Assembly (NCBI RefSeq): GCF_001557875.1
Contig: NZ_LNRF01000007.1
Coordinates: forward strand, 1-64,000
DNA from: Vibrio splendidus
GTDB lineage: Bacteria; Pseudomonadota; Gammaproteobacteria; Enterobacterales; Vibrionaceae
Direction: 5' to 3'
DNA: 64,000 nucleotides
Both the position numbers and the translations under genes were made by a program. Shown piece after piece: positions 40,067 to 50,962 of this stretch. Every line of letters starts with the position of its first letter. Position 1 is the first letter of the stretch. The notes beneath the pieces were generated by a model that saw nothing but the letters and a program-made list of their open reading frames with translations, searched no databases and was not told the origin of the DNA.

Positions 40067-40113
40067 GTTCAGAATTGTAATTTGATTTTTAACAATAAGC
40101 TATCAAGTTTGGA

Positions 40114-40737
40114 TCAATTACGTTGATCGTAGCCCCAACGTGGCACTAAACCTTGTTCGATACCAAGATGATCAAGAATACGCGCCACCATAAAGTCGAC
40201 CAGATCTTCAATTGACTTAGGTTGATGATAAAAACCCGGAGCCGCAGGCATGATCGTCACGCCCATGGTCGAAAGCTTGTGCATGTTCTCTAGATGCAGC
40301 GTCGAAAATGGCGTCTCGCGAACCACCAACAACAGTTGACCTCGCTCTTTCATGACCACGTCTGCTGCTCGCTCAATCAGGTTATCCGACAAGCCATGTG
40401 CAATCGAAGCCAAGCTTCCCGCTGAACATGGACAAACGACCATCTGCTTCGGCGCTGCTGAACCAGAGGCAACCGGCGAGAACCAGTCGTCTTTGCCACA
40501 CACCACCAGCTTTTCAGGGTCGCAACCAAGGTGTTTAACTAAAGCTTGTTTCGCCGCATCCGGTCCAGCAGGTAACTTAAGCTCATGCTCGGTCGCCAAT
40601 ACCACTCGCGCTGCCGATGAAATCAGCAAATAGACCTGATAATCGGCCGCCAAAAGGCATTCAAGTAAACGCAGGCCATAAGGCGCACCGGATGCGCCAG
40701 TGAAAGCAAGAGTTATCGCTTTATCGTGTTTTGTCAT
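40114..40737 (-). CDS. ubiX: Flavin prenyltransferase UbiX
   Basis: A 207-residue enzyme that prenylates FMN to form the cofactor of UbiD-type decarboxylases, needed in ubiquinone synthesis. The FMN-binding [45 protein letters not shown] and the C-terminal [17 protein letters not shown] are clear. Its promoter is presumably upstream, in or behind mpl, 38 bases away. Confidence 0.94.
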   Translation of the reverse strand: MTKHDKAITLAFTGASGAPYGLRLLECLLAADYQVYLLISSAARVVLATEHELKLPAGPDAAKQALVKHLGCDPEKLVVCGKDDWFSPVASGSAAPKQMVVCPCSAGSLASIAHGLSDNLIERAADVVMKERGQLLLVVRETPFSTLHLENMHKLSTMGVTIMPAAPGFYHQPKSIEDLVDFMVARILDHLGIEQGLVPRWGYDQRN

Positions 40738-40775
40738 GTTCTCAATTACTTCAAATTATAAGGTCGTGGATGCCG

Positions 40776-42134
40776 TTAGCCTTTGAGTGCCAATCCATCC
40801 AACAGTTTTTGGTGAATACCACCAAAGCCACCATTACTCATTACCAAGATTTGGTCGCCCGCTTGTGCCTCTGAGACAATTTTAGCAACGAATGCATCCA
40901 TGTCATCACTCACGTGTGCAGGTTGGTGACAAGCGTCTGCAACATCTTGAACCGACCAATCAATGTTATCCGGTTGGAATAAGTAGGTAGAATCCGCCTG
41001 CTTCAACGAATCAGCCAGGGTTTCTTTGTGCACACCACGTTTCATAGTGGCAGAACGAGGCTCTAAAACGGCAATGATCTTCTTAGTGTCGACCTTATTA
41101 CGTAACCCGCCTAGCGTAAGTTCAATCGCCGTTGGGTGATGAGCAAAATCGTCATAAACAGAAACACCTGCCACCTCGCCTTTAAACTCCAAGCGGCGCT
41201 TAGTGTTAATGAAAGTAGCTAGTGATTCACAAGCGAGGTCTGGAGTCACACCTACGTGTCGTGCAGCAGCTATCGCCATCAAAGCATTATTTACGTTGTG
41301 ATCGCCCACTAAATCCCAATCTACCGTTCCAACACATTCGCCTTGGAAGTAGACCTCAAATTTAGAACCATCTTTAATCAGCTTCTTCGCATCCCAATCA
41401 CCTTGTTCGCCGCTTGATTCAGTCTCACTCCAACAGCCACGAGATAGAACATCTTGAATAGCAGTGTCTTGCTTAGGTGAGAAAATGCGACCATTACTTG
41501 GCACAGTGCGAACCAAATGATGAAACTGACGCTTAATAGCTTCAAGATCATCGAAGATGTCCGCATGATCGAACTCTAGGTTATTCATGACCAAGGTTCT
41601 TGGGTGGTAATGGACGAACTTAGAGCGTTTATCGAAAAAAGCACTGTCGTATTCGTCAGCTTCGACCACGAAGAACATGCTTTCACCAAGGCGAGCAGAG
41701 ATACCAAAGTTCCCCAACACACCGCCAACTAAAAAGCCCGGAGCATAGCCACAGTCTTCCAAGATCCAAGCCAGCATGCTTGATGTCGTGGTCTTACCAT
41801 GCGTTCCCGATACCGCCAACACCCAACGGTCATGCAGTAAGAATTCTTGCAACCACTGAGGGCCAGAGGTGTATCTAAGATTGTTATCCAATACATACTC
41901 AACACACGGGTTACCACGGCTCATCGCGTTACCGATAACCACGAGATCCGGCCTTGGCTCGAGTTGGCTAGGGTCGAACCCTTCAATAATTTCAATCCCT
42001 TGAGATTCCAACAAGGTGCTCATTGGTGGGTAAACATTCGCGTCACTACCGGTAACCTTGTGACCTAGTTGACGAGCCAATACCGCAGCACCACCCATAA
42101 AGGTGCCACAAATTCCTAAGATATGAATATGCAT
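40776..42134 (-). CDS. mpl: UDP-N-acetylmuramate:L-alanyl-gamma-D-glutamyl-meso-diaminopimelate ligase Mpl
   Basis: A 452-residue Mur ligase that recycles the murein tripeptide onto UDP-MurNAc. The ATP loop GTHGKTTTSSMLAW is near residue 110, with the EADEYDSAFFDKRSKF segment and the C-terminal Mur domain. It precedes ubiX in the same direction. Divergent from fbp across 270 bp, in which I see no other gene. Confidence 0.94.
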   Translation of the reverse strand: MHIHILGICGTFMGGAAVLARQLGHKVTGSDANVYPPMSTLLESQGIEIIEGFDPSQLEPRPDLVVIGNAMSRGNPCVEYVLDNNLRYTSGPQWLQEFLLHDRWVLAVSGTHGKTTTSSMLAWILEDCGYAPGFLVGGVLGNFGISARLGESMFFVVEADEYDSAFFDKRSKFVHYHPRTLVMNNLEFDHADIFDDLEAIKRQFHHLVRTVPSNGRIFSPKQDTAIQDVLSRGCWSETESSGEQGDWDAKKLIKDGSKFEVYFQGECVGTVDWDLVGDHNVNNALMAIAAARHVGVTPDLACESLATFINTKRRLEFKGEVAGVSVYDDFAHHPTAIELTLGGLRNKVDTKKIIAVLEPRSATMKRGVHKETLADSLKQADSTYLFQPDNIDWSVQDVADACHQPAHVSDDMDAFVAKIVSEAQAGDQILVMSNGGFGGIHQKLLDGLALKG

Positions 42135-42404
42135 AAATTGCTTCCAAACGCTTGGCTAAATAAACGATGCCCTAATTAAAACGGCTTGCACTCATTATCA
42201 TTAAATAGCGGTTAAAAGCGAGCGGCAATGCAAAACAAATTTAGTCGACATAGTAAGTGAGATCTGCGTCGCTTAGTTCATTACCATTAAAAAGATCTAG
42301 CCTTTAGAATTTAGGTAAGCGTCTAGATGAATAAAGCCCGTACAAGAGGCCAATTCTATAGTGCTCAAATCCCCCTAATATTCAGAGAAGTTTAAGGAAA
42401 TAAC

Positions 42405-43415
42405 ATGTCTGAGATGCGCACCCTTGGTGAGTTCATTGTTGCAAAACAAAATGACTTCCCCCATGCAAGCGGTGATCTATCATCCCTTTTGTCATCAATT
42501 CGTCTTGCTGCAAAAATTGTTAACCGCGAAATTAACAAGGCAGGTCTTGTCGATATTACTGGCGCTGTTGGTACAGACAACGTTCAAGGTGAAGAGCAAC
42601 AAAAGCTAGACCTGTATGCTAACGACAAATTTAAAGCCGCACTTGAAGCTCGAGATCAAGTTTGTGGTGTCGCGAGTGAAGAAGAAGACGAAGCCGTTGC
42701 CTTCAATAAAGAGCTCAACAAAAACGCAAAATACGTTGTACTGATGGATCCACTTGATGGTTCTTCAAACATCGATGTGAATGTATCGGTTGGTACAATT
42801 TTCTCAATCTACCGCCGAGTATCACCGATTGGTACTCCACCAACACAAGAAGACTTCCTACAACCAGGGCATAAGCAAGTAGCTGCTGGTTACGTGATTT
42901 ACGGCTCTTCAACCATGCTGGTATACACAACTGGTGCTGGCGTAAATGGCTTCACCTACGATCCATCACTGGGTACCTTCTGCCTGTCTCATGAAAATAT
43001 GATGATCCCTGACGAAGGTAAGATTTACTCAATCAACGAAGGTAACTACATTCGTTTCCCTACAGGTGTTAAGAAGTACATCAAATACTGTCAGGAAAGC
43101 GAGCCAAGTGATAATCGTCCTTACACTTCTCGCTATATTGGTTCTCTTGTATCTGATTTTCACCGTAACCTACTTAAAGGCGGCATCTACCTGTACCCAA
43201 GTACAGAAAGCCATCCTCAAGGTAAGCTGCGTCTATTGTATGAGTGCAACCCAATAGCCTTCATCATGGAGCAAGCTGGTGGTATCGCCTCCGATGGTGC
43301 CCAACGCATCATGGATATCAAACCAACAGAGCTACATCAACGTGTACCTTTCTTTGTCGGTTCGAAGAGCATGGTAAAAAAAGTAGAAGAGTTTCTTGAG
43401 CTTAACCCAGACTAA
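42405..43415 (+). CDS. fbp: Class 1 fructose-1,6-bisphosphatase
   Basis: A 336-residue gluconeogenic phosphatase. The metal-binding signature [10 protein letters not shown] and the KGGIYLYP(S)T segment are present, as is the C-terminal [10 protein letters not shown]. The short spacing of mpl-fbp divergence matches Vibrio cholerae and E. coli. The ATG at 42405 starts [17 protein letters not shown] precedes it. A terminator follows at 43448. Confidence 0.96.
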   Translation: MSEMRTLGEFIVAKQNDFPHASGDLSSLLSSIRLAAKIVNREINKAGLVDITGAVGTDNVQGEEQQKLDLYANDKFKAALEARDQVCGVASEEEDEAVAFNKELNKNAKYVVLMDPLDGSSNIDVNVSVGTIFSIYRRVSPIGTPPTQEDFLQPGHKQVAAGYVIYGSSTMLVYTTGAGVNGFTYDPSLGTFCLSHENMMIPDEGKIYSINEGNYIRFPTGVKKYIKYCQESEPSDNRPYTSRYIGSLVSDFHRNLLKGGIYLYPSTESHPQGKLRLLYECNPIAFIMEQAGGIASDGAQRIMDIKPTELHQRVPFFVGSKSMVKKVEEFLELNPD

Positions 43416-43447
43416 GCCATTCGTTTATTTATTAAATTAACGTCATT

Positions 43448-43478
43448 AAAAAAGCCAGCATCTAAATGCTGGCTTTTT
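43448..43478. terminator. fbp terminator
   Basis: Perfect stem AAAAAGCCAGCAT / ATGCTGGCTTTTT with loop CTAA. Also usable by the opposite gene at 43508. Confidence 0.9.
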
Positions 43479-43507
43479 ATTGGTCACTGCGTTAACTTTT
43501 CACTGGA

Positions 43508-43864
43508 TTATCGAATATCAAATTTCGATTCAGCACCTCGTTCATAGTTGAAGCGGAACCATTTATCAATATCATCGCAAATTCCAAGGTAAGTCTCGCC
43601 GCGACGTCCTAGCGCACGTGGATTTTGGGAACAATACTGAGTTTTACCAATTTCATACCCTTGGCCATAAGCGGCATACAAGTCTGCATCAATTGATGGT
43701 GAAGACGCTGCTTCAGCCAAACTTGCTTCTGTTTGCTTAGTTTTACCTTTCAGTGCCATTTCTTCACCAAAGCTCTGCCAATCGGTCGTGTTCATTGACG
43801 TTGGTGGCGGAGTTTGTGCACAACCAAATAACATTACTGATAGCACCAATAATAGATATTTCAT
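43508..43864 (-). CDS. DUF2799 lipoprotein
   Basis: A 118-residue protein with a lipoprotein signal peptide (LLVLSVMLFGC, lipid-attached Cys15). The DUF2799 pattern is visible in the mature part: YAAYGQGYEIGKTQYC, NPRALGRRGETYLGIC and RFNYERGAES. The function of the family is unknown. It lies between fbp and ytfP in a separate transcription unit. The residue after the lipid cysteine is Ala, not Asp, so it would go to the outer membrane if the E. coli sorting rule applies. Confidence 0.85.
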   Translation of the reverse strand: MKYLLLVLSVMLFGCAQTPPPTSMNTTDWQSFGEEMALKGKTKQTEASLAEAASSPSIDADLYAAYGQGYEIGKTQYCSQNPRALGRRGETYLGICDDIDKWFRFNYERGAESKFDIR

Positions 43865-43945
43865 AATTTCCTCCTGATGGAAAAGATTAGCCTGTAGATT
43901 GAGACTTTTAGCTATTACGTCAGAAAGCTTTCATTAGTTCATTCA

Positions 43946-44302
43946 CTACAGCGGGTTGTTCCGCTTACACCAGTCACCCGAAAGTATTTCTTTTTTAGCG
44001 GTTAGATCAAGCTGATACAAATATACCCATGCTAATCCAAATATAGTCTCTATTTGCTCACGACGATACTCAACCGGAACACCTTCTAGCCGATCAAGCG
44101 ACGCCAAAACTTCGTCGTTAACTAAATAGACCTCGCCAGCGACACTTTTCTTTCCCAAAATCATCGCCGGATAGGCACCTAAATCAAAAAGTGCGTATTC
44201 ATTAGGTGTATCAAACTGCCCTAATAAATCGCAGCCCTTCAAATAGTGGTGATTGGACTGACCTTGCCTCAAGGTTCCATAGACAAAAACAAGATGCTGC
44301 AT
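43946..44302 (-). CDS. ytfP: Gamma-glutamylcyclotransferase family protein YtfP
   Basis: A 118-residue GGCT-like protein with the opening VFVYGTLRQGQSNHHYL and a VAGEVYLV beta-barrel. A glutamate in the FL/EGVPVEYRRE area would be the expected catalytic base, but the activity of YtfP is not established. It follows tamB by 17 bases, as in E. coli, and is probably in the same operon. Confidence 0.88.
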   Translation of the reverse strand: MQHLVFVYGTLRQGQSNHHYLKGCDLLGQFDTPNEYALFDLGAYPAMILGKKSVAGEVYLVNDEVLASLDRLEGVPVEYRREQIETIFGLAWVYLYQLDLTAKKEILSGDWCKRNNPL

Positions 44303-44319
44303 ACGCCCTCCATGAGGCT

Positions 44320-47300
44320 TTACTCGAACTCAAATTGATAGAGGAGGTCTACCGCACTGTCTAAACCAGAGACGGCTTCAACGTAGAGATCCTGCATCAA
44401 TCGATAACGAACGGTAAACTCACCAAGCGAGTTGAAGATACCAACACCATACTTAACCTGTAAGCCTGGAAGGATGTAACCACTTACCGTCACTTGAGAG
44501 TCATCGCCAGACCCTGCAGTATCCAGTTGTAAGTCCTGCACACCAAATGCCTCACCGATTTCACCGACAACCTTACCGCTCTTCGCCAAGCTCAAGCCAA
44601 TTAGGGTAGTCGTCATCGAACCATTCGATTCACCATCGATATCTTGACCACGTAGAATATAAGAAAGCGCGTTAGCTTGCGGCATCGCAGGGTCAGAATA
44701 AATTTCGATAGTCGGCTCTGTTGCAGGGCCTGTCACACGAATACCGGCAGTTACATCGTCTTGAGTATTATCAGGGTTACGTATCGCATTAATCGCTACG
44801 TATGGCTGATCCGGTGGGCCGTTCATTAGGATCTTGCCCTCTTCGATCAACAGGTCTTGCCCGAATGATTGGTAAGTACCATCCACGATGTTCACTTCAC
44901 CCGTGATGAAAGGGCCTTGGTCTTTTTGAGCAACATTAAGCTTACCGACCAACTCACCTTCAAGGCCGAAAGCGGACAGCTTAAAGTCATCACCAATGGA
45001 AATATTAATGTTAGTCATCACATTGAACGGAATCGTATCTTCACTTTCAGGCTCAAGATCTTTGTTCAAGATAACTTGATCGGAGGACACACCAACAGCT
45101 GATGGAGGTAAATCTTCTACAACAATTCGTCCCCATGGTAATGAAATATCGCCCGTAATCTTCGCAAGCTCTGGTGTAACATCAATGGTCATATCAGGCA
45201 CTACCTTAACCTTGACCATCGGCGGAATATCAACCATCAACTCATCAGCAAAAACTCTGACGTTAGAGTGCCATGCTTTAAGGTCTTGCCAATCCCCGCT
45301 TCCCTCGATATCAAGGTGACCATCAGGCGTTTCAATATTCGCATCCAGTTTTGCACTATAGCCATCAAAGTCGAGGTCGATACGGCCATCTTTTACATCA
45401 ACAGGCGTAACATCACCTTTGACTTGAATACCATCAACAGAGAATTGACCAAAGACTTGAGGGTGCATCAAAGAGCCTTTTACTTTTAAGTCACTCTCAA
45501 GGTTAGCCTTTAATAGGCTGTATTCACCGAGAATCGGCTGTAAGAAATCGAGGTGGAACGTGCTCAGCTTGATTGCTGCATCAACCATTTTATCTTCAGC
45601 GAGAATATCCGGTAATGAAACCGTGCCAGACAAGTCACCATTATCGGCAACATCCAACATAAAGTTAGCGTCTAGCTTGTTGTCTTTCAGCTGGGCATTC
45701 AATGCAACACTTTCCCAACCCAAAATGATTGGCTCACCAACTTGTTGAACAACCTGACCTTTCGGCATATCAACGCTTACCGTAACCTCCGGTTCACCTT
45801 GTTCAGACCACTTGGCATGAGCTGTCGCATTCACCAAACCCTGTAGTTGCGTTTCTTTAGGAACAAAAGCTTTAATTTGCTCGAAATCGAATTGGTTGAT
45901 GGCCAATTTCGCCTCTCCCGATTTCCCGACACGAACGTCTTCATCCAGACACACACTAGAACTAGACTGTTTCCAACAGTGCGCTTGAACATCAGCAAAC
46001 TGCTTATCGACATCCGCCTTAATCGCAACAGGCTGCTCTAATATCCAAGGACCTTGCTGAGTGGTGATTTTGACTCGATCTAATGATCCATCCCAGATAA
46101 GAGAAGGCTTTTGAATCAACTCACCAGAGATAGCTAGACTTGTCGACACGATGTTGGATATCACATCGAGTGTCACGGTATGTTGCTTCTCGCCACCACT
46201 CACCGTTAAGTCGATGCTTTCCACGCTCTGATCTTGATAGGTTAAGTTCTTGGCTTTTAATACAAGATCGGCTTGAGCTTCAGGTAATGGCAGAGGAACC
46301 ACAGAGCCATTAAGAGACAAGGATTCTAGTGTTGCTTCGTTATTCCAATCGACCTTATCAACATTAAGCGCGAGATCGACTTCTGGCTTTTTCGTTGGGC
46401 CGCTTAGCTGGATATTACCAATCACTTTCCCCGTCAGCTCCGGAACACTTTTATCTAACTGTGGGAAATTAATCGCAACGCCCATATCCCATTGATTATC
46501 AAGTTGCCCCTGTGCCTTAATCGAGTTAACACCGTGGGCCAAGCTCAAACCACTGGTTTTAAGTTTAGGCTCACCACTCGCACTGCGATCAGACGCCGAC
46601 AACTGCCCTTCGATATCCAGAGGGTATTCACGCAGGATCCCCTCAATATCAAGTTTGGGCAGTTCAATCGCCCAGCCACCGGCTTTAGTCAGTTCACCAG
46701 AGGTAGCAATACTTCCACTAATGTTACCCTCGGCTTCTGGCCATTGCAGACCCGGCTGAATATCTTTTAACGCAACCTCAGCTTGCCAGTTAACAAGACT
46801 CTTCCAATTCGCTTTAACGACACCGTTGAGCTCACCGCCTAGCGTGTTCAGCTTTAGGCGCTCGAGCTCAATCTGCTCAGTGGTACCTTTACCCTGTAGG
46901 TCAATGGCTAACGCAGGAATATCCTTACCATCAGCTTCGCCAATTAACTGCACATTAAAACCATCTAATGAACCATCCGCTTTGAACTTCTTAATCTCCG
47001 CTTGGTAATCGCTTTTGCCTGTAAGAGGCCATTGCGCTTGCCCTCCCTCTAAAAGAAGGTCAAATGGCAGAGCCGGCTCTAAGGGTTGAATATCCCCAGA
47101 CAACTTTGCCTCAATCAACTCAGAAAACTGGGAATCTAGGTTTAGCTTAGCCACGCTGCCTTGTGCTTTCAGCGATAGTTTCTGACCAGCAAGGTCAGTT
47201 TCTTTCACTAACGCATCCAAAGAAAGCTCTAGCGGGTAACCATCTTTAAGCTCAATCTTGGTAGAAAGGTTCGCATTCGCCTGCGGCATATCGAGTTCGA

Positions 47301-48078
47301 GAGTGGAAACATCAACCGTGTTTTTACCCGCTCGAGCTTCGAGTCCAAGGTGGTTCACCACAATTGGCGTTTCTTGTTCTAAGGTAAAACGGTTGAGGTC
47401 AAAACGCTCCAGCATAATCTGTAAAGGAATCCAGACTTCCGGCAATTCGATAGCAGTTTTAGTAGCAGTCTCTGGCTCGACAGCTTCTACTTGCGGTTCT
47501 TCTGTCGATTCCGCGAGTTTAACTTTCAGATCATTGAATAAGGTTGGCGATACCGTCAGCTTTTCGCCCTGCATGCTCAAAGCCGTAGAGAACAGGCTCC
47601 ATTCAATTTCATGACCTAGGATATTCAGCTTGATATCAGATAAAGCGATTCGATTGATCACGATTGGTAGTGGTGTTTTTACCGATGTTACGGGCGGTGT
47701 AGGCTCTGCTTCTTCTGTAGAAGCTGGCGGTAATTCAGTAAATGCGAAGTCCAACCCTTGAATAGCTAAACGATCGACACACAGCTTAGGATCGAGCAGA
47801 CAGCGTGGATTAATTGCCAAGTTCAGCTTTTGAACCTTGGTATCGATATGAAGGCTATCATCTTTGAACTGGACATTATTAAGCGTAAAGCTTGGAAAGA
47901 GAGCGCCTTTAGTACTTTCCACTTTAAGTTGTGGCACTGCTTTTTCAGCGCCCCACAGCACGGTGTTCAACCCCGGATTGGTGAACAAAACAAAACCGAG
48001 CAGGGCTATCAACAATAGCAAAATAGACGTCAATGAAATCGACGTCCATTTTATGCACTTACCCACAACGTTAATCAT
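44320..48078 (-). CDS. tamB: TamB, inner-membrane AsmA-like lipid/outer-membrane protein assembly factor
   Basis: A 1252-residue protein, anchored by an N-terminal helix (about 15-35), with a long beta-helical periplasmic part and a C-terminal DUF490 domain (DLYVEAVSGLDSAVDLLYQFEFE at the end). With TamA it spans the envelope; it is linked to outer-membrane protein insertion and phospholipid transport. Its start overlaps the tamA stop by 4 bases (ATGA), so the two are coupled. Confidence 0.94.
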   Translation of the reverse strand: MINVVGKCIKWTSISLTSILLLLIALLGFVLFTNPGLNTVLWGAEKAVPQLKVESTKGALFPSFTLNNVQFKDDSLHIDTKVQKLNLAINPRCLLDPKLCVDRLAIQGLDFAFTELPPASTEEAEPTPPVTSVKTPLPIVINRIALSDIKLNILGHEIEWSLFSTALSMQGEKLTVSPTLFNDLKVKLAESTEEPQVEAVEPETATKTAIELPEVWIPLQIMLERFDLNRFTLEQETPIVVNHLGLEARAGKNTVDVSTLELDMPQANANLSTKIELKDGYPLELSLDALVKETDLAGQKLSLKAQGSVAKLNLDSQFSELIEAKLSGDIQPLEPALPFDLLLEGGQAQWPLTGKSDYQAEIKKFKADGSLDGFNVQLIGEADGKDIPALAIDLQGKGTTEQIELERLKLNTLGGELNGVVKANWKSLVNWQAEVALKDIQPGLQWPEAEGNISGSIATSGELTKAGGWAIELPKLDIEGILREYPLDIEGQLSASDRSASGEPKLKTSGLSLAHGVNSIKAQGQLDNQWDMGVAINFPQLDKSVPELTGKVIGNIQLSGPTKKPEVDLALNVDKVDWNNEATLESLSLNGSVVPLPLPEAQADLVLKAKNLTYQDQSVESIDLTVSGGEKQHTVTLDVISNIVSTSLAISGELIQKPSLIWDGSLDRVKITTQQGPWILEQPVAIKADVDKQFADVQAHCWKQSSSSVCLDEDVRVGKSGEAKLAINQFDFEQIKAFVPKETQLQGLVNATAHAKWSEQGEPEVTVSVDMPKGQVVQQVGEPIILGWESVALNAQLKDNKLDANFMLDVADNGDLSGTVSLPDILAEDKMVDAAIKLSTFHLDFLQPILGEYSLLKANLESDLKVKGSLMHPQVFGQFSVDGIQVKGDVTPVDVKDGRIDLDFDGYSAKLDANIETPDGHLDIEGSGDWQDLKAWHSNVRVFADELMVDIPPMVKVKVVPDMTIDVTPELAKITGDISLPWGRIVVEDLPPSAVGVSSDQVILNKDLEPESEDTIPFNVMTNINISIGDDFKLSAFGLEGELVGKLNVAQKDQGPFITGEVNIVDGTYQSFGQDLLIEEGKILMNGPPDQPYVAINAIRNPDNTQDDVTAGIRVTGPATEPTIEIYSDPAMPQANALSYILRGQDIDGESNGSMTTTLIGLSLAKSGKVVGEIGEAFGVQDLQLDTAGSGDDSQVTVSGYILPGLQVKYGVGIFNSLGEFTVRYRLMQDLYVEAVSGLDSAVDLLYQFEFE

Positions 48079-49787
48079 AATTCAGGCCCTAAACTAAAGT
48101 GCAGTTGGAACTCATCGCCTTTCTTCGCATCTAGGCCCCAAGCAAAGTCTAAACTCACAGGACCTACGGGAGAGGCCCAACGCACTCCGACACCGGTGCC
48201 GTGCTTCCACTCTGGCTTATCATTGAATGCATCACCAATATCGTAGAATGCGGCACCCCACCAGTTTCCAACTAATCGGTATTGGTATTCAAACGAGCTG
48301 GTTGCCATGTATTTTGCGCCGGTTAGTGCACCACTTTCATCTCGAGGAGAGATAGACTCATAGCCATAACCACGAATGCTATTATCACCACCAGCAAAGA
48401 ATCTTAGAGAGGGAGACAGCTTTTCAAACTCGTCGGCAAAGTTACCGCCGAATTGAAGGCGAGTTAAACCACGGTGGTTGTTGCCAATACTTCGTATCCA
48501 TGCCGTTCGCCCTTGAAAACGTACCACCTTGGTTTCAGATAACAAGGTATCATCAGCCGCCTCAAACATAATGGTTTGTTTATCGCCCCACATCGGCATC
48601 GAACCGCCTCGTGTTCGAGTTCGTGAGAACGAAATCCCCGGCAATACAAATTGTGCTAAATCGTCTTGTAAACCTTGCTCATAGTTTTCGACCAAGTATC
48701 GAATGAATACTGTGCGCTGCCAGCCATTATCCAGACGCCAATATCTTTCTAAGGCTAAGTTTGATTCCAAACTTTTGGTATCTCGGTTATCCAAGTTCTT
48801 CATTCCGTACTTAACTTGATAGTAGTCATTAAGCACGTCATCCAATGGAATTTTATAAGCCGCCGTGATCGTCTGTTCAGGCTTGGAGATCGACAAACTA
48901 CTATTGAAGCTATGGCCTTTATCATTAACCCAAGGTTTCTTCCATTTGAGAGTACCTTTCACGCCAAGGTCTGTTGAGACACCGATACCCGTTTCAATTT
49001 GGTTACGCGCTTGAGGAGCAAGGCTGACCTTCATAGGAATCTCTCTGCCCTCACCCAACTGGCTTAAATCAGGCTCAACAAATACCGAAGAGAACCAATC
49101 GGTATTAGATAGGTTTTGGTTGTACTCACCAACTTTGGTTATGGAATAAGGTTCGCCATCTTCAAATGGTTTGAGTGACTGCACTTTATCCTCTTCTATT
49201 TGGCTACCAGTAACCAGAGTGGTACCAAAGTGATAGCGAATACCACTGTTATAATGAAGACGAACATAAGCGCGGTTTAATTCAGGGGCGACTTCTAGCT
49301 TACTGAGGTCATATGCCCCATCAAAATAGCCTTTCGCTAATCCAAGATTACGTATCGACGATTTCAAAGAGTCATAATTACCATGGTTCAAGATTGAACC
49401 TTTAGACAGCTTACTCTTAGCGATCAACGCTAAAAAGTCTGGGTCATCTTTGGCTTCACCAGTCAGAACGATATCGGAAGCATAAATAATAACAGGCTCT
49501 CCCGACTCAACCGTAACGGTCAGCTCGGTATCATCTTCGGAGTGAGTAAATGTGATAATAGGTTGGTAGTAGCCTAACGCATTCAGGGCTTCTTTAATCA
49601 TAGATTCCAAGCGAGATTGGAACCTTAGTGAAACCGAATACTCTTCTTCAGGGATCGCACTCAGATAAGCATCAACATTATCTTCAAGCGCTCCATCCAG
49701 CCCTTTAATCTCAAGGGAAACGTCAGCAAAAGCGAGCGTCGATGACAGTAGAGTGCCAATCAGAACTGGTAAAGTTTTTCTTATCAT
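48075..49787 (-). CDS. tamA: TamA, Omp85-family outer-membrane translocation protein
   Basis: A 570-residue outer-membrane protein with a signal peptide ending TLAFA-DVS, about residue 22. Three POTRA domains and a 16-strand barrel are expected; the barrel signature RFFAGGDNSIRGYGYESISP is present. It ends FHFSLGPEL. It is the first gene of tamA-tamB-ytfP and is divergent from msrA. Confidence 0.95.
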   Translation of the reverse strand: MIRKTLPVLIGTLLSSTLAFADVSLEIKGLDGALEDNVDAYLSAIPEEEYSVSLRFQSRLESMIKEALNALGYYQPIITFTHSEDDTELTVTVESGEPVIIYASDIVLTGEAKDDPDFLALIAKSKLSKGSILNHGNYDSLKSSIRNLGLAKGYFDGAYDLSKLEVAPELNRAYVRLHYNSGIRYHFGTTLVTGSQIEEDKVQSLKPFEDGEPYSITKVGEYNQNLSNTDWFSSVFVEPDLSQLGEGREIPMKVSLAPQARNQIETGIGVSTDLGVKGTLKWKKPWVNDKGHSFNSSLSISKPEQTITAAYKIPLDDVLNDYYQVKYGMKNLDNRDTKSLESNLALERYWRLDNGWQRTVFIRYLVENYEQGLQDDLAQFVLPGISFSRTRTRGGSMPMWGDKQTIMFEAADDTLLSETKVVRFQGRTAWIRSIGNNHRGLTRLQFGGNFADEFEKLSPSLRFFAGGDNSIRGYGYESISPRDESGALTGAKYMATSSFEYQYRLVGNWWGAAFYDIGDAFNDKPEWKHGTGVGVRWASPVGPVSLDFAWGLDAKKGDEFQLHFSLGPEL

Positions 49788-49982
49788 GTTTAATTGGTGA
49801 AGAAGTTATCAATACGTTAATAAGTGAAAAGAAATAATACCGCTAAATAGGCATTGAGTCTGTAATAAATCCTGGAATAACACGGTCTAATTTAAAGACT
49901 TATTCAATATTGACCAACAGTTGATATGAACCCACGTTAAATAAAAGCCAGCGCGGTAAACGTATGCGAAAAGGAATATAAG

Positions 49983-50612
49983 ATGCTAAACAAACAACAA
50001 CTGGTTTCTGCAGCAACCGCACTACCGGGAAATACTGACCCAATTCGAATCACTGAGCGCCATTTCGTTAATCAAACCGATCTGCTAGATACACCTACGG
50101 GCTCTCAACAAGAAGTCCTGTTTGGTATGGGATGCTTCTGGGGAGCTGAGCGTTTGTTTTGGCAATTGGATGGCGTTATTTCAACATCCGTTGGTTACGC
50201 TGGCGGATACACAGTCAACCCCACTTATGAACAAGTATGTACTGGGCAAACCGGCCATACCGAAGTCGTTCGTGTCATTTTTGATAGTGAACAAACCTCT
50301 CTAACTCGAATACTTGAAACTTTTTGGGAGCGTCATGACCCAACTCAAGGGATGCGCCAAGGCAACGATTTAGGAACTCAATATCGTTCCGCGATTTACA
50401 CCTTCAGTGAAGAACAACAATCTATCGCTGAGCACTCTAAACGTGAATATCAACGAGCAATGACTGAATCTTTAGGCAACGAGATCACAACGGAAGTTCT
50501 GCCTGCTGGAAAATATTTTTTCGCTGAAACCTACCACCAGCAATACCTAGCTAAAAATCCGAATGGGTATTGCGGGTTGGGTGGAACAGGTGTCTGCTTC
50601 CCTCCACAATAA
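49983..50612 (+). CDS. msrA: Peptide methionine sulfoxide reductase MsrA
   Basis: A 209-residue enzyme repairing methionine-S-sulfoxide. The catalytic cysteine is Cys51 in GMGCFWGAE, and Cys197 and Cys205 ([14 protein letters not shown]) complete the disulfide relay, as in E. coli. AAGGAATATAAG precedes the ATG. It is divergent from tamA. Confidence 0.96.
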   Translation: MLNKQQLVSAATALPGNTDPIRITERHFVNQTDLLDTPTGSQQEVLFGMGCFWGAERLFWQLDGVISTSVGYAGGYTVNPTYEQVCTGQTGHTEVVRVIFDSEQTSLTRILETFWERHDPTQGMRQGNDLGTQYRSAIYTFSEEQQSIAEHSKREYQRAMTESLGNEITTEVLPAGKYFFAETYHQQYLAKNPNGYCGLGGTGVCFPPQ

Positions 50613-50649
50613 AGTGCCGTTCGACATACTAGCGAGAACGACACGCATT

Positions 50650-50678
50650 AAAAAAGGGCTTCCATTGGAAGCCCTTTT
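50650..50678. terminator. Bidirectional terminator between msrA and ytfK
   Basis: Perfect stem AAAAGGGCTTCC / GGAAGCCCTTTT with loop ATT, flanked by A and T runs. Confidence 0.9.
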
Positions 50679-50720
50679 CATTGTTAATCTATTCGGTGCA
50701 AACAAATTGATAAAGCGCAG

Positions 50721-50921
50721 TTACACCGGCAACGCTGCAATCGTGCCGTTAACTTCTTTAAAAATAGTGAGCTTTTGTTTGTCTGAAACTTCAGGAAGAA
50801 GCACCTTGCCTTGGTCGAAGCGAAACTCTCCAACACCTTCAATAGCAAATTGGCCTTTGAACAGGACTTTAACGAAACGCGCCACCTGATGTGGACGGTA
50901 AGTAGAAAATTTTCTTAACAT
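50721..50921 (-). CDS. ytfK: YtfK / DUF1107 family protein
   Basis: A 66-residue protein matching the E. coli stringent-response modulator YtfK in length and key residues (YRPHQVARFVKVLFKGQFAIEGVGEFRFDQGKVLLPEV). YtfK stimulates ppGpp build-up by SpoT during fatty-acid and phosphate starvation in E. coli. The gene lies next to msrA, tamA and tamB, as there. GAGG precedes the ATG. A 19-bp palindrome lies 42 bp upstream, so the gene may have a specific repressor or a structured leader. Confidence 0.88.
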   Translation of the reverse strand: MLRKFSTYRPHQVARFVKVLFKGQFAIEGVGEFRFDQGKVLLPEVSDKQKLTIFKEVNGTIAALPV

Positions 50922-50962
50922 AATACAACCTCAATTCCATTTGAGTACTACAGTCACATACC

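Noticed and set aside
43416..43507. Expected ppa (inorganic pyrophosphatase) next to fbp, as I recall for Vibrio cholerae
   Set aside because: The gap is only 92 bp and holds a terminator; this depends on memory of another genome and may be normal variation.
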